From Rhodococcus koreensis (lineage in GTDB: Bacteria > Actinomycetota > Actinomycetes > Mycobacteriales > Mycobacteriaceae): a DNA stretch of 64,000 nt. The notes beneath the pieces are model-generated. The model did no database searches, was not told the DNA's origin, and saw nothing but the letters and a program-made list of their open reading frames with translations. This document shows positions 8,398 to 16,571 of this stretch, piece after piece (within the stretch, counting starts at the first letter, position 1; the number at the start of each line of letters is the position of its first letter). Location: the NCBI RefSeq assembly GCF_900105905.1, contig NZ_FNSV01000005.1, positions 6,820,001 to 6,884,000 on the forward strand, given 5' to 3'. The translations under genes were made by a program, and so were the position numbers.

Positions 8398-8889
8398 TCA
8401 GCGCCGGGTGTAGGTGATCCAGCGGTACCGGGTGCCGTCCTTCGCCGACGTGAGCCACTCACCGGTGTCCTGTGCGTGCCAGGACTCGTCGATGGGGGGT
8501 GCCCAGGCGTCGCCGTCGATCGTCACGTCGATCTCGGAGACCAGCAGCTGTGTGGCGAACGGCATTGCCGCCGTGTAGATCTGGCCGCCGCCGATGACGC
8601 AGACGTCCTCGTCGGTGAGCGCGAGCGCCGAGGCGATGCCGTCGGCGGACTCCGCCCCCTCCGCAGCCCAGTCGGGCTGACGGCTGATCACGATGTTGCG
8701 CCGACCCGGCAGGGGCCGGAATCGCGGGGGCAGCGAGTCCCACGTCCTGCGGCCCATGATCACGGGGTGGCCCTGCGTCACCTTCTTGAAGTACGCCATG
8801 TCCTCGGGGACGTGCCACGGGATCGTGTTGTCGCGACCGATGACGCCGCCGACACCCTGCGCCCAGACCAGCTTGACCTCGCGGGCCAC
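8398..8889 (-). CDS. folA: dihydrofolate reductase
   Basis: 163 residues. Diagnostic motifs: WAQGVGGVIGRDNTIPWHVP at the N-terminus (active-site loop, Trp, and acidic Glu in PEDMAYFK), VIMGRRTWDSLP, and VIGGGQIYTAAM for NADPH binding. Reduces dihydrofolate to tetrahydrofolate with NADPH in the cytoplasm. The GTG start (8889-8887) overlaps the thyA stop by one base (TAGTG), so the pair is translationally coupled. This is the classical operon in which DHFR regenerates the folate oxidised by thymidylate synthase. Confidence 0.95.
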   Translation of the reverse strand: MAREVKLVWAQGVGGVIGRDNTIPWHVPEDMAYFKKVTQGHPVIMGRRTWDSLPPRFRPLPGRRNIVISRQPDWAAEGAESADGIASALALTDEDVCVIGGGQIYTAAMPFATQLLVSEIDVTIDGDAWAPPIDESWHAQDTGEWLTSAKDGTRYRWITYTRR

Positions 8890-9692
8890 TAGACGGCCAC
8901 CGGCGCCTTGATGGCCGGATGGTGCCGGTAGTCGACGATCTCCACGTCCTCGAACGTGTAGTCGAAGATCGAATCCCGCCGGTTCAGTTTCAGCGTCGGA
9001 TACGGCAACGGCTCCCGGCTCAACTGCTCGGTGACCTGGTCGACGTGGTTGTCGTAGATGTGGCAGTCGCCGCCTGTCCAGATGAAGTCGCCCGGTTCGA
9101 GCCCGGCCTGCTGCGCCACCATGTGGGTGAGGAGCGCGTAACTTGCGATGTTGAACGGCACGCCCAGGAACATGTCGGCGCTGCGCTGGTACAACTGGCA
9201 CGACAGCTTGCCGTCCGCGACGTAGAACTGGAAGAACGCGTGGCACGGCGCCAGCGCCATCTGCGGGATGTCGCCGACGTTCCACGCCGACACGATGATG
9301 CGACGCGAATCCGGGTTCGACTTCAGTGTCTCGATGGTCTGGCTGATCTGATCGATGTGCTCGCCGGACGGGGTCGGCCAGTTGCGCCACTGCACGCCGT
9401 AGACCGGGCCAAGTTCGCCGTCCGCGTCTGCCCACTCGTCCCAGATCGTGACGCCGTTGTCCTGGAGCCACTTCACGTTGGAATCGCCGCGCAGGAACCA
9501 CAGCAGTTCGTACACGATCGACTTGAGGTGCACCTTCTTCGTGGTGATCAACGGAAACCCGTCCGCGAGGTTCCAGCGCATCTGATGCCCGAAGACGCTC
9601 TTCGTGCCGGTCCCGGTGCGGTCGGCCTTCGGGGTGCCCGTGTCCATGACGAGTCGGAGCAGGTCTTCGTACGGGGTCGGCACAGATGTCAC
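8889..9692 (-). CDS. thyA: thymidylate synthase ThyA
   Basis: 267 residues with the complete ThyA signature set: DRTGTGTKSVFGHQMRWNL, TKKVHLKSIVYELLWFLRG, catalytic Cys in MALAPCHAFFQFYV, RSADMFLGVPFNIASY, and HIYDNH. Converts dUMP and methylene-tetrahydrofolate to dTMP and dihydrofolate, which the downstream FolA recycles. The GTG at 9692 is used; a second GTG at 9683 would remove three residues. The upstream region is shared divergently with cobF and contains a palindromic repeat element. Confidence 0.95.
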   Translation of the reverse strand: MTSVPTPYEDLLRLVMDTGTPKADRTGTGTKSVFGHQMRWNLADGFPLITTKKVHLKSIVYELLWFLRGDSNVKWLQDNGVTIWDEWADADGELGPVYGVQWRNWPTPSGEHIDQISQTIETLKSNPDSRRIIVSAWNVGDIPQMALAPCHAFFQFYVADGKLSCQLYQRSADMFLGVPFNIASYALLTHMVAQQAGLEPGDFIWTGGDCHIYDNHVDQVTEQLSREPLPYPTLKLNRRDSIFDYTFEDVEIVDYRHHPAIKAPVAV

Positions 9693-9704
9693 GGTACGAG
9701 CATA

Positions 9705-9775
9705 GGCGGCTCCGCCACCCGTGCGCCTTTCCGGTAGCTGGAGCAACCGGAAAGGCGCACGAGGGTTAGCCTCGC
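9705..9775. repeat. palindromic repeat element, copy 1 (diverged)
   Basis: Main hairpin arms CGTGCGCCTTTCCGGT (9720-9735) and ACCGGAAAGGCGCACG (9746-9761) are perfectly complementary around a 10-base loop. Before it is a small hairpin GGCGG-CTC-CGCC (9706-9716) and after it CGAGG-gtta-GCCTCG (about 9760-9774). Copies 2 (18.7 kb) and 3 (33.8 kb) share the main-arm sequence with C/T changes. Here it lies between the divergent starts of thyA and cobF, so it cannot act only as a terminator. Confidence 0.8.
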
Positions 9776-9778
9776 CAC

Positions 9779-10519
9779 ATGCGTGAACTCTTCGTGATCG
9801 GCATCGGCGCCGGCGACCCCGACCAGGTGACGGTCCAGGCGATCAAGGCGATGAACAAGGCGGACGTGTTCTTCGTCATCGGCAAGGGCGACGAGAAGCA
9901 GGACCTCGTCGATCTCCGCACCGGCATCCTCGAGGAGCACGTCGCCGGCCCGTACCGCGTCGTGGACATCGTCGACCCGCCCCGCGACCGCACGCCGTCC
10001 GACTACGAGGGTGTCGTCGACGACTGGCACGAGCGCCGGGCGGCGCTGTTCGAGGCCGAGTTCGCGTCGGAGCCGGGGGTCGGGGCGATCCTGGTCTGGG
10101 GCGACCCGTCGCTGTACGACAGCACGCTGCGGATCGTCGAGCGGGTGCTCGCCCGCGGCAACGTGTCGTTCGACTACTCGGTGATCCCGGGCGTGACCAG
10201 CGTGCAGTCGCTGGCCGCCCAGCATCGGATCGTGCTCAACCGGATCGGCGAACCCGTCCACGTCACCACCGGACGCCGCCTCGCCGAGGGGCTGCCCGAC
10301 GGCGTCGACAACGCGGTGGTCATGCTCGATGCCCACTGCACGTTCACGCAGGTCCCCGGCGACGACGTCCAGATCTGGTGGGGCGCCTACCTGGGCACCC
10401 CCGACGAGGTGCTGATCTCCGGTCGCCTGCGGGACGTCGAGGACGAGATCCAGCGGGTGCGCGCCGAACTGCGCGAACGCAAGGGCTGGATCATGGACAC
10501 CTACCTCCTCCGCAGGTGA
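9779..10519 (+). CDS. cobF: precorrin-6A synthase (deacetylating), CobF
   Basis: 246 residues, the normal CobF length. The SAM-dependent tetrapyrrole methylase fold starts with ELFVIGIGAGDPDQVTVQAI; further motifs are GDPSLYDSTLRI and SVIPGVTSVQSLAAQHRI. The enzyme methylates precorrin-5 at C-1 and removes acetate in aerobic cobalamin synthesis. No other cobalamin genes are adjacent. The ATG at 9779 lies immediately after the repeat element, with no obvious ribosome binding site. Confidence 0.92.
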   Translation: MRELFVIGIGAGDPDQVTVQAIKAMNKADVFFVIGKGDEKQDLVDLRTGILEEHVAGPYRVVDIVDPPRDRTPSDYEGVVDDWHERRAALFEAEFASEPGVGAILVWGDPSLYDSTLRIVERVLARGNVSFDYSVIPGVTSVQSLAAQHRIVLNRIGEPVHVTTGRRLAEGLPDGVDNAVVMLDAHCTFTQVPGDDVQIWWGAYLGTPDEVLISGRLRDVEDEIQRVRAELRERKGWIMDTYLLRR

Positions 10520-10555
10520 GTGCGAAAGTGTGGAGGAGCACACTTTCCCGCTCAC
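10516..10555. terminator. hairpin after cobF
   Basis: Arms GTGAGTGCGAAAGTGTG (10516-10532) and CACACTTTCCCGCTCAC (10539-10555) pair at 15 of 17 positions plus a G-T pair, with loop GAGGAG. The left arm starts inside the cobF stop codon. The long-arm, six-base-loop shape resembles the repeat element, but the sequence is unrelated. Confidence 0.6.
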
Positions 10556-10574
10556 ATGCCGTTAGCCTGGGAAC

Positions 10575-11441
10575 ATGCCCGAGCTGCCCGAGGTGGAGGC
10601 GTTAGCCGAGTTCCTGCGTGAACACGCCGTGGGAGCGGTCGTGGGCCGGGTGGACGTGGCGGCCCTGAGCGTGCTGAAGACGTTCGACCCCCCGATCACC
10701 GCCCTGCAGGGCCGCGACGTCACGGGTGCCGCCCGGTTCGGCAAGCACCTCGCGCTCGACTGCTCCGGGTTGTGGCTCGTCACCCACCTGTCGCGTGGGG
10801 GCTGGCTGCGCTGGACCGACAACCCGTCTGTTGCGCCGCCGAAACCGGGCAAGGGCCCACTGGCGCTGCGGGTGCACTTCTTCACCCCGGAGGGCGCGAC
10901 GCCGGCGTTCGACCTGACCGAGGCTGGCACGAAGAAGCGGCTCGCGGTGTGGCTGGTGCACGACCCGCAGGAGGTGGAGGGGATAGCCCGGCTCGGGCCC
11001 GATGCCCTCGCCGTCACCGAACCCGAGTTCGCGGCGCTGCTGTCCACCACGTCGGCGCGGATCAAGAACGCGCTCGTCGACCAGTCGCTGCTCGCCGGCG
11101 TCGGCAACGCCTACTCCGACGAAATCCTGCACACCGCAAAGATTTCCCCGTTCGCGACGTCACGCACCCTGCCGGAAGACCAGGTGCACGTGCTGTACGA
11201 CGCGATGCGTTCCGTGCTCACCGACGCCGTCGACAGGTCGCTCGGCCAGGACGCGGCACGGCTGAAGGGGGAGAAGCGGTCCGGGATGCGCGTCCATGCC
11301 CGAACCGGTCTGCCCTGCCCCGTCTGCGGTGACACCGTGCGGGAAGTGTCGTTCGCGGAGAAGTCTTTTCAGTACTGCGCGACGTGCCAGACCGGAGGCA
11401 AGGTGCTCGCCGACCGCCGGATGTCGCGGCTGCTGAAGTAG
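10575..11441 (+). CDS. Fpg/Nei-family DNA glycosylase/AP lyase
   Basis: 288 residues starting MPELPEVEAL: after Met removal, Pro1 is the Schiff-base nucleophile and Glu2 the catalytic acid. Other features are the conserved Lys in RFGKHLAL, the helix-two-turns-helix around VDQSLLAGVGNAYSDEIL, and a C-terminal zinc finger (CPVC...CATC, then GGKVLADRR). Excises oxidised bases and nicks abasic DNA. Substrate preference (Fpg or Nei type) is not assignable by eye. It sits between cobF and purT without functional linkage. Confidence 0.92.
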   Translation: MPELPEVEALAEFLREHAVGAVVGRVDVAALSVLKTFDPPITALQGRDVTGAARFGKHLALDCSGLWLVTHLSRGGWLRWTDNPSVAPPKPGKGPLALRVHFFTPEGATPAFDLTEAGTKKRLAVWLVHDPQEVEGIARLGPDALAVTEPEFAALLSTTSARIKNALVDQSLLAGVGNAYSDEILHTAKISPFATSRTLPEDQVHVLYDAMRSVLTDAVDRSLGQDAARLKGEKRSGMRVHARTGLPCPVCGDTVREVSFAEKSFQYCATCQTGGKVLADRRMSRLLK

Positions 11442-11459
11442 GCGCTGGTGCGAAACCGC

Positions 11460-11491
11460 GCCCGCATAGAGAAACTGTGCCCGCATATAGT
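11460..11491 (+). promoter_or_regulatory. purT promoter region with a 9-bp direct repeat; likely leaderless start
   Basis: GCCCGCATA occurs at 11460-11468 and again at 11479-11487, 19 bp apart. The second copy runs into a -10-like TATAGT (11486-11491), which ends seven bases before the purT ATG. Transcription would therefore begin at or next to the A of ATG, giving a leaderless mRNA; there is no ribosome binding site. Confidence 0.45.
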
Positions 11492-11498
11492 TGTGACC

Positions 11499-12710
11499 AT
11501 GCGTGAACAGGCACCCGGACGGTTCGGTACCCCTCTGACGGCAGGCGCGACCCGGGTCATGCTGCTCGGGTCGGGTGAGCTGGGCAAGGAAGTGATCATC
11601 GCCCTCCAACGGCTGGGGGTCGAGGTGATCGCCGTCGACCGCTACGACAACGCACCGGGCCATCAAGTGGCGCACCGCGCGCACACGATCGACATGAGCG
11701 ACCCCGAGGCGCTGCTTCGGCTCGTCGACGCCGAAAAGCCGCATTTCGTGGTGCCCGAGATCGAGGCCATCGCCACCGATGCGCTGGCCACTGTCGAGGA
11801 GCGCGGCGTCGCCGTCGTGGTGCCCACCGCGCGGGCGACGCAGCTGACCATGAACCGCGAGGGGATCAGGCGCCTCGCGGCGGAGGAACTGGGACTGCCC
11901 ACGTCGCCGTACGAGTTCGCGGAATCGCTCGAGGAGGTCCGGGCGGCCACCGGACGCATCGGTTTTCCCTGCGTGATCAAGCCGGTGATGTCTTCGTCCG
12001 GCAAGGGGCAGTCCACGATGCGTGCCGCCGACGACGTCGAGAAGGCCTGGGACTACGCGCTCGCGGGCGGCCGCGTCAATTACGGCCGCGTCATCGTGGA
12101 GGGGTTCGTCGACTTCGACTACGAGATCACCCAACTCACCGTCCGGGCGATCGGCTCCGACGGCGAGGTGGGCACCTTCTTCTGCGAGCCGATCGGGCAC
12201 CTGCAGGATTCGGGTGACTACGTGGAGTCGTGGCAGCCGCAACCGATGAGCGACACGGCGCTCGCCCGCTCGCGCGAGGTGGCGGAGAAGGTGACGTCGG
12301 CGCTGGGCGGCCGCGGGATCTTCGGGGTGGAACTGTTCGTGAAGGGTGACGACGTGTATTTCTCGGAGGTCAGCCCCCGCCCGCACGACACGGGACTGGT
12401 CACCCTTCGGACGCAACGACTCTCGGAGTTCGAACTGCATGCCCGTGCGATCCTCGGGTTGCCCGTCGACACCACCCTCACGACACCCGGTGCGTCCGCG
12501 GTGATCTACGGAAAACTGGATGCCGCCGGGATCGGCTTCGAGGGTGTCGCCGACGCGATGGCCGTCCCCGAGACGGACCTGCGGCTGTTCGGCAAGCCGG
12601 AGAGCTTCGCGCGGAGGCGGATGGGCGTCGCCGTGTCCACGGGGCCGGACGTCGAGACCGCGCGCAGCCGTGCGCGGGAGGCGGCCTCCCGCGTCGAGCC
12701 CGTCGCGTGA
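11499..12710 (+). CDS. purT: formate-dependent phosphoribosylglycinamide formyltransferase PurT
   Basis: 403 residues; an ATP-grasp enzyme closely matching E. coli PurT: VMLLGSGELGKEV, VEVIAVDRYDNAPGHQVAHR, FVVPEIEAIATD, VIKPVMSSSGKGQ, FGVELFVKGDDVYFSEVSPR and LFGKPE. Forms formyl-GAR from GAR, formate and ATP in purine synthesis, as an alternative to folate-dependent PurN. The ATG at 11499 aligns with the family start; an upstream GTG at 11448 would add an atypical extension. Its stop overlaps the DUF456 start (GTGA). Confidence 0.95.
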   Translation: MREQAPGRFGTPLTAGATRVMLLGSGELGKEVIIALQRLGVEVIAVDRYDNAPGHQVAHRAHTIDMSDPEALLRLVDAEKPHFVVPEIEAIATDALATVEERGVAVVVPTARATQLTMNREGIRRLAAEELGLPTSPYEFAESLEEVRAATGRIGFPCVIKPVMSSSGKGQSTMRAADDVEKAWDYALAGGRVNYGRVIVEGFVDFDYEITQLTVRAIGSDGEVGTFFCEPIGHLQDSGDYVESWQPQPMSDTALARSREVAEKVTSALGGRGIFGVELFVKGDDVYFSEVSPRPHDTGLVTLRTQRLSEFELHARAILGLPVDTTLTTPGASAVIYGKLDAAGIGFEGVADAMAVPETDLRLFGKPESFARRRMGVAVSTGPDVETARSRAREAASRVEPVA

Positions 12711-13189
12711 GTCCGGGCGCAGAAGTCCTCGTCGGCCTGGCCATCGTGGTCGGGCTCGTCGGGATCGTCATCCCGATCCTGCCCGGCACGATCCTCATCT
12801 TCGCCGCAATCCTGGTGTGGGCCATCCTGACCGGAGGTGCGACGGCGTGGACGGTGTTCGCGGTCGCCACGCTGTTCCTCGTGATCAGCGGTGTCGTCAA
12901 ATACACCTGGCCCGGCAAGCGGATGCGCAGCGCCGGCGTGCCCAACGTGTCGCTGATCGTCGGTGGGCTGCTCGGGATCGTGGGGTTCTTCGTCGTTCCC
13001 GTGGTGGGACTGTTTCTCGGGTTCATCGCGGGAACGTATGTGGCCGAGCTGTACCGGTTGCGTGCCCACAACCGGGCGTGGGCGTCGACGTGGCACGCGT
13101 GCAAGGCCGTCGGACTGTCGATGCTGATCGAACTGCTCGGCGCCCTGATCGCGTCGGGGGTGTGGCTGACCGCGGTGGTCGCGACGTAG
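12707..13189 (+). CDS. DUF456 integral membrane protein
   Basis: 160 residues, almost entirely hydrophobic, with about four membrane segments and the DUF456 pattern: IVIPILPGTILIFAAILVWA near the N-terminus and the glycine-rich LIVGGLLGIVGFFVVPVVG in the middle. Function unknown. The GTG start overlaps the purT stop by four bases, so it is translated in coupling with purT. Confidence 0.8.
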   Translation: MSPGAEVLVGLAIVVGLVGIVIPILPGTILIFAAILVWAILTGGATAWTVFAVATLFLVISGVVKYTWPGKRMRSAGVPNVSLIVGGLLGIVGFFVVPVVGLFLGFIAGTYVAELYRLRAHNRAWASTWHACKAVGLSMLIELLGALIASGVWLTAVVAT

Positions 13190-13285
13190 GTCGCCGAAAT
13201 CGTCGCCGGGGGTATCCAGGAGCGACCTCCACCTGCGATGATGAAATGCGGATGTTGATCTTCCCGGCTAGCGGAGGAATGCGCC

Positions 13286-14050
13286 GTGAACAAGAAGACG
13301 ACCTGGATCCTGGCCCCGCTCGCTGCCGCGACCCTCGCACTGAGTGGCTGCGGCAACGACTCGTCCGACTCGTCCGCGCCGAGCGCCACCAGCGCCGCGG
13401 AGGCCACGAGCAGCGGCGCAGCGGCGCCCGCGTCGAACATGATGGAGAAGATTCCGTCGCCCTTCGTGATGACCCCGCAGATGGACCCGACCTATGTCGG
13501 GTCGGTCGACGGATCCGACGCATACGTTGCGCTGGCCAGGTCGGGGAACGACATGGTCGCCTTCCTGTGCGACGGGGACCAGATGTGGACGTGGATGACC
13601 GGCACCATGGAGGGTGACAAAGCGACGCTGTCTTCGCCGGACGGGGCGACGCTCACCGCGTCGATGAGCAACGGCACCGTGACGGGGCAGGTCAGCGCGC
13701 CGGGCATGCCCGACAAGGCGTTCACCGCTAAACCTGTCGCCGCGGAGGACGGGCTGTTCCGGGCCACCACCAACCACGACGGCACCGACTACACCCTCGG
13801 CTGGATCATGACCCCCGACGGCGTCCGCGGGCTGGAACGGCAGGCCAACGGCTCGACCACCGGTGGCATCGCCGTCGACCGGAACGAAGACCAGATGGAC
13901 GACCGGCAGCGCGAGCGGCGGCAGGAACGCCGCGAACAGCTGGACTGCGATCAGATGCAGAACTACAACACGTGGCTGGTGTCGCAGCCGCAGACCCCGC
14001 CGGTGGCCGAGATGGTGTCGATGAACAGCGTGCAGATGGAAGGCTGCTGA
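13286..14050 (+). CDS. putative secreted lipoprotein
   Basis: 254 residues. A type II signal peptide ends in lipobox LSGC (Cys22), followed by a Ser/Ala-rich linker (22-50). The remainder looks beta-rich with repeated short strands (VGSVDGSDAYVALARSG, AFLCDGDQMWTWMTG), plus a charged Arg/Gln-rich segment (DDRQRERRQERREQ) before a C-terminal part with two Cys. No recognised family. The GTG at 13286 follows GGAGGAATGCGCC. Confidence 0.78.
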   Translation: MNKKTTWILAPLAAATLALSGCGNDSSDSSAPSATSAAEATSSGAAAPASNMMEKIPSPFVMTPQMDPTYVGSVDGSDAYVALARSGNDMVAFLCDGDQMWTWMTGTMEGDKATLSSPDGATLTASMSNGTVTGQVSAPGMPDKAFTAKPVAAEDGLFRATTNHDGTDYTLGWIMTPDGVRGLERQANGSTTGGIAVDRNEDQMDDRQRERRQERREQLDCDQMQNYNTWLVSQPQTPPVAEMVSMNSVQMEGC

Positions 14051-14065
14051 CGAGGGGCCTGCGTG

Positions 14066-14821
14066 CTAGCAGCGTCCGTCCGGAGTGTCGCAGCGGTACC
14101 ACGCACGCGCGTTGCCGCCCATGACCTTGTCGAAGTCGTCGCCGACGGCGTCCGCCACGATGTCGATGTCGCTGTCCTGGAACACTCTTCGGGATCGGCT
14201 GCCCGGTAGGTCGGTGCCGAACATCAGCGCCTCGGGGTTGACGGCGTGGATCTTGCGCAGCACGTCGCCGACGTTCTCGATGGTGGTCCGCCCGAACCCG
14301 GTGGCCTTCACCCGGACTCCCCGGTCGACGAGATCGAGGAGGTACGGCAGGCCCCGCGTCGACATCCCCAGATGGTCGATGCACACGGCGGGCAGTTTGG
14401 CGAACACCGGCTCGAGCGACAGCAGCAGGGTGGCGTCCACGTAGAACTCGGCGTGCCAGCCGGCCAGCTCGTACGCCCGCAGGGCCTGTTTGGTGAGGAG
14501 CTTCACGTCGGTCGCGCTGCGCCGAAGGTTGAACCGGACGGCCCGGACCCCGGCGCGGTCGAGTTCGAGGATGCTCTCGTCGGTGGTGTCGAGTTCCATC
14601 TGGGTGACGCCCACCCAGCTGGGGCCGAGCTCCTCGAGCGCGGCTTTCAGGTAATTCTGATCGGTGCCCTGGTACGAGGCCGTGACGACGGCGCCGCCGT
14701 CCACGCCGAAGCCTGCCGTGCGGGCCCGGTAGTCGGCGACGGTGAACGGCTCCGGAAGGTAGCCGTGGTTCTCGACCACCGGGAACCGGGGATCGATGAT
14801 GTGAACGTGGGCGTCAAACAC
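14066..14821 (-). CDS. amidohydrolase-family (TIM-barrel) hydrolase
   Basis: 251 residues with the amidohydrolase 2 pattern: metal-binding HxH in FDAHVHIIDP at the start, a His in VCIDHLGMS, and the late catalytic Asp in LMFGTDLPGSR. The family covers metal-dependent hydrolases and decarboxylases such as 2-pyrone-4,6-dicarboxylate lactonase; the substrate is unknown. The GTG at 14821 has AGGATATGAG upstream. Converges with the lipoprotein gene (15 bp). Confidence 0.8.
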   Translation of the reverse strand: MFDAHVHIIDPRFPVVENHGYLPEPFTVADYRARTAGFGVDGGAVVTASYQGTDQNYLKAALEELGPSWVGVTQMELDTTDESILELDRAGVRAVRFNLRRSATDVKLLTKQALRAYELAGWHAEFYVDATLLLSLEPVFAKLPAVCIDHLGMSTRGLPYLLDLVDRGVRVKATGFGRTTIENVGDVLRKIHAVNPEALMFGTDLPGSRSRRVFQDSDIDIVADAVGDDFDKVMGGNARAWYRCDTPDGRC

Positions 14822-14920
14822 GACTCATATCCTGCCTTCTGCGGGCGACGGCGCGGGGCATCGCGTCGGCAACCGGGGTGAGCCTCGCGGCCATCCGGAG
14901 ACACCTGGTCCGAGACGACG

Positions 14921-14950
14921 GAAGGGAACCTCCCGCGGGAGGTTCCCTTC
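14921..14950. terminator. perfect 30-bp palindrome downstream of fprA
   Basis: GAAGGGAACCTCCCG followed directly by its reverse complement, with no intervening loop. It lies 17 bp beyond the fprA stop codon on the minus strand, in the position of an intrinsic terminator; it could also insulate the downstream amidohydrolase gene. Confidence 0.6.
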
Positions 14951-14966
14951 GCATCGAGTCGGAAGA

Positions 14967-16358
14967 TCAGGCCTTGTCGGGCTCGCTGGCCTTGAGCATG
15001 TCCTCACGCTCGACGACCTTAATCCGCTCGCGGCCCTCGGGCTCGCCCAGGCTGCGCTCGTGCGCGTCGAGGCGGTACCAGCCCTGCCAGGTGGTGTAGG
15101 GGACCTGCTTGCCCTCGAGGAACTCGATGATCGCGTCCTCGCCCGGGTTCGCGGGCTCGGGGAAGCCGGTCCGGTCCTCGAGCAGGTTCGCGACGGTCTC
15201 GTTCGCGTCGCCCTTGGTGTGTCCGATCAGGCCGACCGGGCCGCGCTTGATCCAGCCGGTGACGTAGGTGGCCGGCATGAACCGGGCGTTGCCCTCGGCG
15301 GTGTCGTCGGCGATGACGCGTCCGGCCTCGTTCGGGACGGTGCCCGCCTGCTCGTCGAACGGCAGCTTCGCGATGTTCTGCGACAGGTAACCCACGGCGC
15401 GGTACACGGCCTGGACGTCCCAGTCGTTGAACTTGCCGGTGCCCTTGACGTTGCCGGTGCCGTCCAGCTGGGTGCGCTCGGTGCGCAGACCGACGACCTT
15501 GCCGTCCTCGCCGAGCACCTCGGTGGGCGACTCGAAGAAGTGCAGGAACAGCTTGTGCGGACGGTTGCCCACGTCGCGGATGGCCCAGTCCTGCAGGGTG
15601 TTGGCGACCATGTCGACCTGCTTGGAGTTGCGGCGCGCCTGCTCGGAGCCCTCGTCGTAGTCGATGTCCTCGGGATCGACGATGACCTCGATCGTCGGCG
15701 AGTGATCGAGTTCACGCAGTTCGAGGGGGGTGAACTTGGCCTGCGCCGGTCCGCGGCGACCGAACACGTGGACCTCGACGGCCTTGTTGGCCTTGAGTCC
15801 CTCGTAGACGTTGGCGGGGATCTCCGTCGGCAGCAGTTCGTCGCCGGTCTTGGCGAGGACGCGCGCGATGTCGAGGGCGACGTTGCCGACACCGAGGACG
15901 GCGACCTTCTCGGCCTCGAGGGGCCAGGTGCGCGGGACGTCGGGGTGGCCGTCGTACCAGGAGACGAAGTCGGCGGCGCCGTAGCTGCCGTCGAGTTCGA
16001 TGCCCGGGATGTTGAGGGCGCGGTCGGCGTTGGCGCCGGTGGAGAAGATCACCGCGTCGTAGAAGCTGTGCAGGTCTTCGAGGGTGATGTCGCTGCCGTA
16101 GTCGATGTTGCCCAGCAGGCGGACCGACGGCTTGTCGAGCACCTTGTGCAGGGCGGTGATGATGCCCTTGATGCGCGGGTGGTCGGGGGCGACGCCGTAC
16201 CGGATCAGACCGAAGGGGGCAGGCATCCGCTCGAAGAGGTCGATGCTGATCCCGCCGTCAGACGCGGCATCGGATTTCATGAGTGCGTCGGCTGCGTAGA
16301 TACCGGCGGGGCCGGCACCCACGATCGCAACGCGCAACGGACGTGTCTGATCAGTCAT
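14967..16358 (-). CDS. fprA: FprA-like ferredoxin(adrenodoxin)-NADP reductase
   Basis: 463 residues, as in mycobacterial FprA (Rv3106). FAD-binding VAIVGAGPAGIYAADAL at the N-terminus and NADP-binding VAVLGVGNVALDIARVLA in the middle; PAPFGLIRYGVAPDH and TGWIKRGPVGLIGHTKGDA are adrenodoxin-reductase hallmarks. Transfers electrons from NADPH to ferredoxins serving P450s, desaturases or Fe-S synthesis. The ATG at 16358 heads an apparently single gene with a terminator behind it and an IdeR-like site in front. Confidence 0.92.
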   Translation of the reverse strand: MTDQTRPLRVAIVGAGPAGIYAADALMKSDAASDGGISIDLFERMPAPFGLIRYGVAPDHPRIKGIITALHKVLDKPSVRLLGNIDYGSDITLEDLHSFYDAVIFSTGANADRALNIPGIELDGSYGAADFVSWYDGHPDVPRTWPLEAEKVAVLGVGNVALDIARVLAKTGDELLPTEIPANVYEGLKANKAVEVHVFGRRGPAQAKFTPLELRELDHSPTIEVIVDPEDIDYDEGSEQARRNSKQVDMVANTLQDWAIRDVGNRPHKLFLHFFESPTEVLGEDGKVVGLRTERTQLDGTGNVKGTGKFNDWDVQAVYRAVGYLSQNIAKLPFDEQAGTVPNEAGRVIADDTAEGNARFMPATYVTGWIKRGPVGLIGHTKGDANETVANLLEDRTGFPEPANPGEDAIIEFLEGKQVPYTTWQGWYRLDAHERSLGEPEGRERIKVVEREDMLKASEPDKA

Positions 16359-16403
16359 CTGGAGCGAACTACCTTCTGAAGGGCGGACAACGAAACCTCA
16401 GCT

Positions 16404-16422
16404 TAAATTAAGCCCAGCCTAA
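16404..16422 (-). promoter_or_regulatory. candidate IdeR (iron) box upstream of fprA
   Basis: Read towards fprA the site is TTAGGCTGGGCTTAATTTA. It matches the mycobacterial IdeR consensus TTAGGTTAGSCTAACCTAA at 13 of 19 positions, with the left half best preserved. It is 46 bp upstream of the fprA start and overlaps an AT-rich segment that could be the -10 region. Suggests iron-dependent repression; called by eye. Confidence 0.45.
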
Positions 16423-16571
16423 TCGGGTGGCCGAGGTGCAGCAGACAGGGCAAAGCCCATTCTCGGGACTCACGCCTGTAGAGGGTAGTCGCCTCCGCGT
16501 TGGGGGGTCACAAACACGATTTGTAGGGGCAGCTCTATACACTCGTGGCCAGCCGAGATCGAAGGGAAGTC

